Source: Sparassis latifolia
Taxonomy: Eukaryota > Basidiomycota > Agaricomycetes > Polyporales > Sparassidaceae
DNA length: 64,000 bases
Assembly: GCA_018466975.1 (NCBI GenBank)
Contig: CM031557.1
Location: 1,674,001-1,738,000 of the forward strand
Direction: 5' to 3'
Part shown: piece after piece, positions 47,698 to 58,853 of the stretch
Layout of the letters: each line of letters begins with the position of its first letter
How positions within the stretch are numbered: the stretch's first letter is position 1
Translations under genes and position numbers: made by a program
Notes under the pieces: model-generated
Seen by the model: only the letters and a program-made list of their open reading frames with translations
What the model was told of the DNA's origin: nothing
Databases searched by the model: none

Positions 47698-47920
47698 TTA
47701 CCCCTTCGTTAAGATCTTTCGTTCCTCGAAAGATAATAAGTAACTATCGTATAGTAGAGTAATGAAATCAAAGATGAAATGAGTACGTTTACCAAGGGAG
47801 ATCATTTTTCTGGAGCTCCAGGAAAAAAATAAGTGCGTGGAACAAACAATAACAAACATACTTTCACTGCTGTCCTCGGCGACGCACCAGGTCAGCTTTC
47901 AATCGTTCGTTCGCATCCTT

Positions 47921-49166
47921 TCACTGCAAGTCCGCACTTGCATACCACAGACTGGCCTCTGGATCAATAGTTGCTGGATGATACCTCTTCAATCTCTCTC
48001 CATTGCACAGTCTCCGAAGAATGTATCCGTTTCTTGTTGCAAGCTGGTAAGTGTTCTTGTCAGTGATGTCTTGAATGATAAAAGGTCCATCCCATCGTGG
48101 GTGGATCTTCGAGTCCGGTTCTGACCTTTGAAGTATCAGATCTCCAATACCCAATGCTCGCTCACAGTATCGTTCATCGCAGCATTCGGCCTGCTGTGCA
48201 AGATGGATGTGGGCGCGCTCGTTCGCTTCTGCACGGAGGGAGGCATTCGAGGTCCTGTACATGCTCGAGGTGCTCCCTTTGCAGCTGCTCGATTTCTTCA
48301 TCCGTCGGAGGGTTGCTAATTGTATCCGCAATGAAGTCATGAGGAAGACGCGGAGTCGAGCCATAGGCGAGATAGAAGGCAGACATTCCAGAGTGATGGT
48401 TGACATGTGCGCGGTGCGCAAGTAGCGCATCTTCGATGTAAGTGTCCCATAGATGTTGAGAATTCGGAGTACAGTAGCGCATTAACATTTCTTCAATTTC
48501 ATAGTTGAAACGCTCGAGATGACCATTTGTCTGCAGATGATACGGTGTCGTACGAAGGTGAGTGATCGAAAGGCGATGAAGGAAGTTCTGAACAAGGTAA
48601 GACATAAATTCTTCTCCATTGTCGGTAAGAATGCTTATCGGCTTTCCGTGCATATTAATAATCTTCCTCAGCATAAGAATCACGGATTCTTTTGAATGGC
48701 TCGGCAAAGGATCAGCGTAGGTCCATCCGGTACCATGGTCCATAGCTGTAAGAAGGTATGCGTTGCCGTTTGTCGTACGTAGGAGCGGTCCAACAAAATC
48801 CAAGGCCCAACGGCACCAGGCACCAACTCGCAGAAGCAGATGTAGTGGCTGTGTAGGTACCGGACCCCTTCGCGAGAACTGACAATGATTGCAGGTACGA
48901 ATGATGAACTCGACCATATCTGAGAGGTCCGGGAGCCAGGCGCGTTCTTTAACCGCTTCGGTAACAGGTCGAAAACCTAGATGACCAAGATCATGATGGA
49001 TGTCACGGACGAGCCGCTCGGACTCATCAAAATTCCTCAGCACATAGAAGATCTTGCCATCAAGAGTGCAGTATAGCTGTTCGTTATACATGAAGAAACC
49101 ACACTCGTCGGGTTGGCTGTTTCCAGCACGCGTCCTCGCTCGTAAGTTATCAAACCATTTCTTCAA
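47921..49166 (-). pseudogene. Gypsy integrase domain
   Basis: Zinc-binding part: DIHHDLGHLGF then TCNHCQFSRRG (HHCC). Core: WCRWALDFVGPL, SILTDNGEEFMSYL and HLERFNYEIEEML supply the D, D and E. The tail IHPRWDGPFIIQDITDKNTY and RRLCNGERLKRYHP matches the GPF/Y module. A frame break lies near 48230. Catalytic residues are present. Confidence 0.9.
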
Positions 49167-49199
49167 GGTTTGATATACTGACCTGTTCCCACCTTCATC

Positions 49200-50815
49200 T
49201 CATTGTATTTCTTCAACAGATTCTTCGTCAGAGTCAACGGCAGGTCTATCAGCTGGTTCAGGTGGTGCAGGAGTAGCAGGAGGTGCAACCGGGCCTTCGT
49301 TGTCTGAAGCCTCATCAGAATCTCCAAAGATTGATTCTTCGCTCGAATTGCATGAACGCAGGCCAGCGTCGATCATCGGATAGCCATACAAGGGGCCTAG
49401 CGTCTCGGAATTGGGCACAGCTTCTCCTTCGTGGCGCGATAATGCATCGGCGGCGAGCTGGAACTTTCCGGGACGATATACGATCTTCACATTGAAATGA
49501 GCAATGTTGTCCGCGAAGCGCTGAAGACGTCGACCAAGATTCTTCTGGGTAAGGAAATATTTTAATGATTCATGATCAGTTCTGACGATGATTGGTGAGC
49601 CTTCAATATAGGCGCGCCACTTCTGTAGGAGGTAATCAATTGCAAGCATCTCTCGTTCTTGCGCCGAATACCTCTGCTCGGTCGGCGTCAGGTGGCGGGA
49701 TTCATATGCGATAGGACGAAGGTCACAATCATGGAATTCAAATCAGGTGTTGGATGCTGTATCATCATGTTCCTCAACCTCTCCCCCTTCATTAGATGTC
49801 TCGAGCAGCAAGATTGGTTGCTGTGAAATTCCACCAATGCACTCGCCGGACGCATCACTGTCGATTACAAATACATGCCAAGGTACTGGGTAAACCAGTA
49901 AGGCAGGGGTTGTTAGCTGTGTCTTGAGAGTGTCAAAGGCACGCTCACAAGCCTCTGACCATTCAATAGCTGCTCCTTTCTGCGGATGCCCATGCAGCAA
50001 GGTATAAAGTCCGCTGGCAATCTTCGCAAAGCCACGGATAAATTTGCGATAATATCCGGAGATGTTCAGAAAACCGTGAAGCTGAGTAATTGTCTGGGGA
50101 CGTGGCCAGGTAAGTATGGCCTTAATTTTCTCAGGATTAGGTCGGATACCTTTGTGGGAGATGATGTGTCCCAGGTAGAGTAATTCGGTAGCTCCCCAAA
50201 TACATTTGTCCTGGTTGAGGACAAGTTCGTGTGAATTAAGGGTTCAAAGGACTGTATTGACGTGTTCGGTGTGCTGTTCCGCAGTACGTGAATAGATAAT
50301 GATGTCATCGAGGTAGACCATGCCGAACTTGTCGAGATGCTCTTGAAGAACGTCATTCATCATTGTTTGAAAAGTTGCGGAGCATTGACAATTCCGAAGG
50401 GCATAACCCGGAACTGGTAATGACCGAAACGGGTTTGAAAAGCAGTCTTCAGCTTCATATTGTCACTGAGACGCACCTGCCAATAGCCTGATTTCAAATC
50501 AAGAGATGTGAAATAATGAGCACCGGCTAAGTTCTGATAGGAATCGTCGATGCGCGGCAAGGGATAACTATTGCGGATGGTCCTCTCATTCAGAAGACGG
50601 TAATCTGCACAAATCCGCATAGAACCATCTTTCTTTCTGATCGGCATCAATGGTGATGACCAGGGAGACTCACTTGGCTCAATTACACCATCTTGTAGAC
50701 CTTCTTCAACAAAACAGCGAATAGCCTCATGCTCCAATGGCGAGAACGGCGACCATGTGCTCAGATTGGCTGTTGATCCGGGTCCTTGAGAGCGACTGAG
50801 TGTATCCATTTCCAA
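49200..50815 (-). pseudogene. Gypsy reverse transcriptase and RNase H
   Basis: RT: LMPIRKKDGSMRICADYRLL, YFTSLDLKSGYWQVRLSDN, FRVMPFGIVNAPQLF, then after a frameshift near 50360 GMVYLDDIIIYSRTAEQH with the YLDD active site. A TGA interrupts the frame near 50240. RNase H: FVIDSDASGECIGGISQQ, TDHESLKYFLTQKNLGRRLQ and DALSRHEGE. A stop also lies near 49743. Confidence 0.9.
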
Positions 50816-51873
50816 ATAGGCGGGAAGCCTGCCTTCTTGCGGAAGAGTCGCGGAAATTTATTCTTTACGGTGTCCTTCAATTTTGAACAAAAAGACTTGT
50901 TCTTCATCTGCATAATCTCTTCATCGACAATAACATTCAATGCAGATTCCGCGGGCACCTCCGGTGATGGAAGAGTAGCCATAATTTCAGCAAAAGTCGG
51001 CTGACGTGGCATCAAGATTGTCGACATGTCGGAAAACTTATTCGTAAATCTCCAAGAATTATTCTGCCAGCGAGGCTGCGCATTATGGCGCTTAAGGAAA
51101 TTTCGCCCGAGGACAAGTCCATACCGCAGATTATTGTTATCAAGTACATAGGCATATAACAAGTACTTGAAACAACCAATTGCGATACGGAAACGGGCAA
51201 AGGCAGACGTAGTCGTGCTGCCAGCACCTAAAATATTGCGAGTGTCGATTGGAAAGACTTCGGCATGGATCCGTCGAACAAGACTCAGCTGAATATAAGC
51301 AGGGGCACACCCGGTATCCAGCAGCACGTCACTATCATGCCATTCCCAGCCTTCATAATCTGCGACTTTGATACTATATGATGGGAGTACCAATTGGTCG
51401 CGTGCAATCTGTTCGAGATTGTGTAAGGTTAGTTCTCCAGGTACAAGTTGTTCTTCAACTTCCGTGGGAAGGGGAAGTGCGTCTGGAAAAAGCGGTGCAT
51501 TCTCGAATGCATGCAACTCTTGGCAAGGGCATGCACGAGTTGTCTGTGGCTGTCGAGGTTTCTTGGGTAAGCGACAGTTTCGTGCAAAGTGTCCGACCTG
51601 GTTACAATTGAAGCAACATAACCCGAGTATTTGGCATGTTGCTTCCTCTCGGCATTTGCTGCATTGCATCGAGCTCCATAGGTACAGGTCCCGAATTGGA
51701 TGGTGCAGATGGCATGACTGGAGTAGGCGAAATAGACGGCATCGCAGAGCCATTACTAAAAGCAGAGGAGTGCGGCGGGCCCCTATGAAAGAGGTGCTTC
51801 GGCTTCTTGTTAGACGACACCGAGGAATGATTTTGAGAACCACGGTGGAGATTTGAAATGCGATCAAGTTCAC
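50761..51873 (-). pseudogene. Gypsy CCHC zinc knuckle and aspartic protease region
   Basis: CFNCNQVGHFARNC is a nucleocapsid zinc knuckle (C-x2-C-x4-H-x4-C). Downstream DVLLDTGCAPAYI is a retropepsin active site with the DTG triad. It overlaps the gag frame upstream and the RT frame downstream. Confidence 0.88.
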
Positions 51874-52606
51874 GCGCGTTGTAATACATCTCCTCCGTGT
51901 TCTTCAGCTTCTCGCATCGTAAATCCCTAGCACTATCGGCAGGCAAATGACTAAGAAAATGGGAAAGGCGGTCACCAAATGTCATCTCCTGTGCAGGGAT
52001 TTGACTCTCGTACATTCAGAAGTTCTCGCTATAGCGCGCGAGGTTTCCTTTGAACGTCAAATTGCATAGCTCGTTACGCAGGCTCTCGACTCTTAGCGGT
52101 GAGTCGTACTTGCCTTTCAGCCATCCCTTCAACCTATTCCAATCCATTGTTCGCCCCGTGTCCTGCATTTCCTTCTTAACGGCAATATAACTACGCATCG
52201 CGTCATCACGGAGTAAAATTGATACTTGAGTAACCCAGTCGATGACGGGAATGTGCTGCACTGTGAGATAATCTTCAATTATCGAGATCCAGGTGTTGAC
52301 GTCGTCCGAGTCTCGAACTCAGAAGATTGGTAGATCGGCCTTAATACTCGCAGGATGGATGCTTGGTGCAGAAGTCTGCGGAGGAGGAGGAGGAGCTTGA
52401 ACAGTGAAATGTGCTGTGGACAAGGCATTCTGCAACATATTCTGCATTTGCGTAGCATTCAGAATGCTTGCCTGTGTCGTAGCGGCCTTGGCAGATACCT
52501 GAGAGATCCTGTGGTGGAGCTCTTCGAGGATCGGCTGTAAGGCCGCGAAGCTTTCTTGAGGAATGGCAGCAGCAAGTGCTGCAAGCATGGGAGGGAGGTC
52601 GGCCAT
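51602..52606 (-). pseudogene. Gypsy gag
   Basis: Begins MADLPPMLAALAAAIPQE, with a proline run; stops near 52319 and 52016 break the frame. A capsid-like part reads IPVIDWVTQVSILLRDDAMR, WNRLKGWLKGKYDSP and FKGNLARYSENF, then ending in a Ser/Pro-rich linker before the zinc knuckle. Confidence 0.82.
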
Positions 52607-52764
52607 CGTGCAAATCAAAAATGAAAATGCCTAGGACGTACTCGAATAGAACCCAGATATGATAAGATAAGAGAGCAAGTTAGAATAGAGATGAAACCAG
52701 AACTAGTCAGCTGTTATAGATGGTAACAGAAGTTTACGTTATCTGAATGAAGGGTTCAATAGCC

Positions 52765-52784
52765 CTTCATTTGCGCAAATGAAG
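52765..52784. repeat. 20-bp perfect palindrome across the 5' LTR edge
   Basis: CTTCATTTGCGCAAATGAAG straddles the inner LTR boundary, where a primer-binding site would be. A further hairpin, ATGAAGGG with CCCTTCAT, lies at 52747-52770. Confidence 0.9.
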
Positions 52785-53061
52785 ATTCCGCTTACTATCG
52801 GAGTCTCGAAATCGGCGAGGCTATTATTCAGCGGGAGAATACTCTGATTATTCCAGGGATTCCCTACATCCTTATATACGTATCGGTAGAGCCGCACAGT
52901 AAGTGCTTGGCCTATATACTAATATGACATCATAGCTACGGCGTAGTTAAGTATTACGAATGCGCAGAATAATGACGAAAAGCGCAGAGAACGGAGGCAA
53001 ATATGCGCAGTATCGTACAAATTAGGTAGATAATAAACAGAGGAAAATATCGAGCCCAACA
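52780..53061 (-). repeat. Upstream (5') LTR of the Gypsy element
   Basis: Starts TG and ends CA on either strand reading; contains the element's promoter by position. It keeps CpG at most of the sites where the other LTR has TG or CA. Confidence 0.93.
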
Positions 53062-54473
53062 GCATCTGAAACTCACGTGGAGCATGTCACGCTGGTGCAT
53101 ATATGACATTGTGGAGAAACGTTAGACGCGCATACTTCTACTGGACAGTGTACAACCAGATCCTTCATAAGTTTCGACAACTGATTACTGCGACACATAC
53201 AATATATCATTCTGAAACCTTGGATTGACATGAAGCATGAGCACCAACAGACCTGCAAGCATGCAGCATCGACTCACGGACTACAGACTCGTCCTTCTGG
53301 ATATGTCCGTGCTTGTGCGCTCCTCAGCTGTCTGTCCGCCATGGAACACCTACTGAAATATATACCGACAGGAGCGAACACGTAATGCTATTCACACCCT
53401 CAAGGACTGAACAGATTCCACTTCAATTCACGACGTTCCATGCCTGTAGCAGCGGAAGCGCTCTCGCTATCGAGCATGACGTCCAGGCGCGATACCTAAC
53501 CATGAATGGAAGGAAGAGGTGGAAACACGGCTGCGAGGGCAGATGCTGCTACGTCTGTCTCACGTGGCAACCCGCTGATGTCAAGAAGTCTGCGCTGATG
53601 GAAACGGATACCGAGGTGGTGGGGCATGCACTGGTCGGCACAGATGAATTGGAAACGGAGACAAATGCACTGAGGATGAACTGAGGATGGAAAATGTCTA
53701 AGGCCTGGATCCAGAATCGGGGCTCCCCAGGACCTCGGTCCAGCCTCATCTGTCCACCCAGGGAGGATTAGTGCCCAATTGCATACTGGAGCGAAGGATT
53801 GGTCACGAACCATGCCAAGCAGCGGGTGCTGCTGCAAAGCCTCTCCCAACCACTACCTCTTGGCCTTAGGGGCGACCTACAAGGAGCCCACGGTGCGCGA
53901 GGTGATTTCAGACCAGCCCTAAAGAGGCGGCTGTGCACTCGGCTCGTGCATATTCCAGTAGGAAAGAAGAGGAAGCCTCCTTTCTTCTCAACTAGTATGT
54001 GCAGGGTAGGGCCAGCTGTTAAGGCCCCTGATGAGGCCCCTTGGCAAGGGCCGAAACCCTGGTCTCCCTGTACTCATTTTTCCTCGCCAACATGCAGAAA
54101 GACCAGAGCCCTATCCTCGGAGACAGGCTCTGGATCTTTCATTGGGTTTTGACACTTGGCTGGACGTGGTGGCCAGGATCGTTCCTCACCTGGCAATGTC
54201 ACTAAAATATTGGCCCTCATCAAATATGTCCCTCCCTACTTTCCCTACTCTCGCCTTGGCACTTGTCGCGATCTGATCTCCGACATTATGTAAAAGGTGT
54301 GTTTAAAATATCTCAACACTTTGTAAGATCGTGTGTGCATCCTTCACAGGAAAGGCTGCAGTGTTGTGCAGGGCATGATTGGCTTTCAAACCATATAAAA
54401 TCCAAGCATAACGAGGGAAAACTGTGTCCACAGAGCAGAGTGCCGAGGTGATTAAAGTAGGGAAAGTAGGGAG
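53062..54473. other. Repeat-like DNA, no gene recognised
   Basis: Open frames at 53313-53684 (plus) and 53799-54152 (plus) show no known domain. The sequence looks like old transposon debris. Confidence 0.4.
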
Positions 54474-55454
54474 TACGGTTGCCGAGGGAGGACAGGTCTA
54501 TTCCCCAAGTTCTCGACACAAATCCGTGACTGCGAATCAATTGTTTGATGGGAAAAACAGATATTTAATTGACTGCCGAGGCTTGTGGCCAGTTAGGCGG
54601 TTAGGCGCCTGCCAAGCTGGCTATTTCCCATGTCTACCATTCCGCCGTGGCACTGCGATGTCGCGCGCGCGCTCATCATCTTGCACGATGAGCAGGTAGA
54701 ATCAAAAATTTCCGTCTAATTTTGGCTTTCTGCATGATAGAGAATATGTCAATGATTCAAGCAATTTATACAGTCAACTGATGCATGATTAATTTTTGCT
54801 TATCACAATGCTGCAGAGTTGGACTGAGACTGAGTATAAAGAATGAGGCTTGTCTAGTACATGTCCTAAGCCCGCTGGGGTGAAGGCAGATATCACATAG
54901 TAAACATAGATAGGCACCCTTACCATTTACTGTGATGTATACAGAAAGAGGAACCATGTACACAAAATCCTGGACTCAGCAGAGAAGTACAACACACTCA
55001 CTGAGTCCCTTATGGCATCATGGTTTGCAGTAGATCACTTCATAGCTGTCTTCACTACTAGTATCTGCCCATCATTCACTAGGTCCTCTTCTATCTTAAA
55101 AAGTCGGATGTAAGTGAGGTACAACCACTCCCTCCTGAACAACAGTTTTGGCCTAACTCAACTGCACATTTAATAAAGATGCATGGAGTAAGAACCAGCA
55201 AGCTAATACTACCGACAAAGAAGCAGAAATGACACCAGAACATCGTGAAAGACAATGAGCGTGAGTGCACGATAGGCGGTGCCGCGGCGGAACGGTGAGT
55301 AGACATGGGAAATAGCCGGCTTGGCAGGTGCCTAACTGGCCACGAGCCTCAGCAGTCAATTAAATATCTGTTTTTCCCATCAAACAATTGATCCGCAGCC
55401 ATGGATTTGTGTCGAGAACTTGGGGAATAGACCTGTCCTCCCTCGGCAACCGTA
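54474..55454. mobile_element. Foldback-type element with 215-bp inverted repeats
   Basis: The arms 54474-54690 and 55241-55454 are inverted copies with a few small gaps and substitutions. Outer ends read TACGGTTGCCGAGGGAGGAC. The arms enclose about 550 bp of AT-rich, non-coding DNA. TA lies at both outer edges and could be the target duplication. No transposase, so it would be non-autonomous. Confidence 0.75.
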
Positions 55455-57192
55455 GGAGGGACATAATTGAACAGGGCAATTGGCTGAGAACCCTTAGGTG
55501 AAATCGGAAAAATTTGAGCCCAAAATCGGCCCCAACCCTTGGTCCAGTCCGGACATAAGGGAGAAAATTTTTTTGGAAGCCTTATTTTTTTTCCGGACAT
55601 GCAGGCAGATTTCAACCCTAACCCTTATCCGTGGCACTTGTCACGGAGCGATGGTGGTGTTGACATGCGCATTACTGTTCGGTCCTCTCAGATGCTCTCA
55701 TCTACAGCGCCCTGCCTTGGGATTGAATCCTCCTCGTCGTTCTGCTTGATACTGTGCGGTCGCTTGGTTGTTGCCCAAGGTATGCATATCTAAGTGTGTT
55801 GCTAGTCCAGTATCGTACTAATGCCAACATGACCCCCCACTGCAGTGCTCGCAATTTACACACAGGGTGGAGGTAAGGCAGGCCCACACAGTTGGCAATC
55901 AGAGGCCACTTCTGTCAGTGCAATCTCCTATATCTCAGTGCAAATTTTTGAACAAGCATACAGCTTGAGCTTCAGAGCAGTCCACCAGCGGATGGCGACT
56001 CTCCGTGCCTTCACTTTTGCACATCTCCCTTCCGATACCTTTCTGCTGCGACTGCCAGGTTGCCACGCTTTGACCGTGTACCAACAATATCTCAATCTTG
56101 ATGCCAGTAGCTATGATTATTTTGCCCATTTACTGCCAGATTCACAGATTCTTGTAGCTGTGTGTCAAGAGCTTCAGAAGCTGAGACACAAAGGTGCGAA
56201 GGTTAATACTAGCAGCAATGATCTGGATGAGGTGTAGTTCTGTGTCGTTTTGCAAACTGTGCCGTAGACCTATAAAATATGATGTATTTGAGGCCTTGTC
56301 CTGCTATCCGGACAAAAATTGCCATATTTTGAAGCCTTATCTCAGCATCCAGACAAAACTGTGGTTCCGGAGGACCCTCATCTGCCATCCGGACAAATTT
56401 TTTGAAAAAGTGCCGAACCCTCGTTCAAATCGGACAAAAACGTCGGATTTGGCCTTTCGGTGCTTAGACATTTTTGCCTCCGCTGGATAAGGGTTGCTAG
56501 GACCCCCGACAATTGGTAAATAGGCCTGATCTGGAGAGGGCAAAAATGTCCGTTGGGAAAAGGCCGTTTCGGGCCCAAAATGTCCGTGAAAAATTAGGCC
56601 TCACCACATTTTTTGCCTCCGCGGTCCACGTTTCTCTTCAGGTTTAAACCCTAAAAAGGTAATTTTGGGCGCTTCTGAGCCGGCGGCTATGCCGCCTCCT
56701 CCTCGGCCCTGCCCGCTCTCCCTCGCCGGCCTTCCACAAGCGTTTGTCCGGCCTCGAATCAGGCCGCTGCCTCCCCGATGTCCGCGAAATGGCTCAGGCT
56801 ATCCGGCGGTCAACCCCCCTGATTTGTCCGTGAATACCAGGCATGAGGCTCTCGAAAGTTCAAAATTTGTCCGTAACTGGCTCAGGGACCTTCCCCAATT
56901 GTCGGGGGTCCTGGGTTGCTGGGCTATTTTCCAGGGTCCTGGCTCCCCGCGGCACTGTGCACGTGAGGCGCCTTAAGAGAAGCACCAACAGGCACCAACT
57001 TGGTGCCAAATCGGATCTATGAATCTATTACATAGGTGAGTGCTAGTACCAGCAGTTATTGGTATGCATCGAGGCACCTCCCTAATTCTGCAATGCAGGA
57101 GTTTTGCATTGCGCAAAGTGGTCATAGAGAGGACGCAACGGCGGTAGTGTAACTGGACCTCGTCCACTGCAGTGGAAGACGCCTAGTACCTC
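55455..57192. other. Low-complexity, repeat-rich stretch
   Basis: Contains repeated short phrases around TCCGGACA and GTCCGTGAA near 55.5 and 56.3-56.9 kb. No recognised domain except the weak open frame at 55845-56237. Confidence 0.4.
55845..56237 (+). pseudogene. Unrecognised protein fragment
   Basis: After a likely acceptor (CTGCAG) the frame reads VLAIYTQGGGKAGPHSWQSE, FEQAYSLSFRAVHQRMATLR, AFTFAHLPSDTFLLRLPGC, LPDSQILVAVCQELQKLRHK and stops at 56237. It looks like real protein sequence but has no clear start and no family I know. Confidence 0.35.
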
Positions 57193-58140
57193 CACCGCGG
57201 TGCCTCAAGACTTTCTGCTCTCGTCCTTTGGTATGTACTCTCAGTACCAAAAGTGATACAATCACATACTGATCGATATGCCCGGATTTTACTCCACGGT
57301 CTCCGATCTTCTGATTTCTTCATGACGTGTCATGACATCTCCTATGTCAAACGCAAGGGGACATACCGCCAAGGATTCGATGTTCAGCCCGCGCTTCGAA
57401 ACTCAGTTGGTGTCTCACACCGCATACGACTGCATCAGAGAATGCTCCTTCAGAAGGACAGTCTCAGATTACGCCCTTGCGAAAAGCTGATGGTGCTGGC
57501 TCCTCTTAGCTTGGCTATGAAGCCGATAAGCCTGGATATATGTATGCATCGGACGTGCATAGCGAGCCTATCTTCAATGGTGAGTCAACATCGCCCATCA
57601 GCCGTCCGTTCATCTGCGGGACGCCCCAGTCCCATCGAGGTTTCAGGTCTCAGTTCTCAGTGCATTTTAGCAGCAGCTGCCGCTTTGGAGGCCCCTGCTC
57701 TCCCCCAAGTTGATCGCGTCGCCGACCGCGGAGATGAAGATGGTTGGGTCGTAGACAGTCTACGAAGCCGACAGCCTCGATGCAGCCAGAAGGTCGTCGA
57801 GAGCGATCCTTTTTATAATAATGGGGTGGTAAGTGCTCCTATGTCACTGCTTGTGCAGCTAACGGCGATTACTCCTTTTCGCACAGTGGGACAAGGAGAA
57901 GCCGCTCATCTTCTCGTCCGTGCACGTAGGCTCCCCGTGATATGACGCGGAGATAATATAATCAGACCTTACTCGTGTATATGGAACAAATTCACTAGCG
58001 CGCTACTGTGGTCTTACGTGCAATACTTTGTCGGAGAGCCGCAACTACATGGGGCACTTCAGATTTGCAGCGACAATTCGCAGTCACATCGGTGAGCTGC
58101 TTGCTATCTTCTCCCCACCTGCATGCACCTCAGGAAGCAG
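57193..58140 (+). repeat. Duplicated segment, copy B
   Basis: Counterpart of 13595-14950. It lacks the YCII first exon and intron 1, while the flanking non-coding parts and exons 2-3 are still recognisable. Confidence 0.75.
57690..57943 (+). pseudogene. Decayed YCII copy
   Basis: Aligns with exons 2 and 3 of the gene at 14281-14738: GACCGCGGA-GAAGATGGTT-GGTCGT, then KVVESDPFYNNGV, a GTAAGT intron and WDKEKPLIFSSVH before an in-frame TGA. The first exon is missing and small gaps break the frame. Confidence 0.8.
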
Positions 58141-58853
58141 CCATTGGTATGAATTCATTTTGAATCTCAATGACTCGCCGAATCTCTGCAACGAGTTTGT
58201 CCCTCATACTTTTTGCGCTCTTGACGTGTTGATTGCTACAGAGCTGCAGAGCACCTGGCAGACACCTTGCATTCTATCGTGTTCATCTGTCACTAATCTG
58301 TGAAAATATCACATAGATTCAGCCCTGACTGAATGTACGCCACGAAAATTTGCCTTTCGTACCTAGTCTGGTATCCACTTCCTATTCCTGGAAGCGGCGG
58401 TCATAGCCATGAGGAAGAGCTGGGTAGAGATGCATCTCCTTGTCCCCCGTCACCGAAGTCTTGCAAGGTACTCGTGTACGCATGGCCCGTGGCGGACCAT
58501 CCATTCATTCAAGGCGCCAACCGGGGTGAAGCTTTGATCGTTATATTCAAGGTTAGAGGCTGTCTGTGAAATGACTTCTCCATTGAGCCTCCTCTAGGCG
58601 GTAGTGTGGTTGTTCGATTCTTCCGTTCCACTAAGTAAGGCGTTAATGATCGGTCCGCAGACTGAGAAGTAGCGGTGAGTCCATCATCGTGCATTCCAGA
58701 CGGGGACCCTTTGGTCTGATCTTTCGCTTCTCCGCACAGTCTTTCTCACCACCCTCACTGATAGCGCGCTATATTATCAGTGGAACCAACGAGATTCGTT
58801 CCCTCTTAAAGCGTAGGTCTGTCTGACGCAGCTTGGCGTCGAACCGTCTCGCG
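58141..58853. other. Intergenic, upstream of the P450
   Basis: No gene recognised. AT-rich CGCTATATTATCAG near 58767 might be the P450 TATA region. Confidence 0.4.

Larger units (their letters stand above)
47416..53061 (-). mobile_element. Ty3/Gypsy-type LTR retrotransposon, degenerate
   Basis: Two 282-bp LTRs (47416-47697 and 52780-53061) enclose gag-pol on the minus strand in the Gypsy order gag, protease, RT-RNase H, integrase. LTRs differ at nine positions. The internal frame is broken by stops and shifts. A purine run (GAAGGGGTAA) lies directly before the downstream LTR as a polypurine tract. No tRNA-like primer site is seen after the upstream LTR. Flanks (GCGT on the left, GCAT on the right) suggest at best an imperfect 4-5 bp target duplication. 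It sits just beyond the IFI6/IFI27-like gene. Confidence 0.93.
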
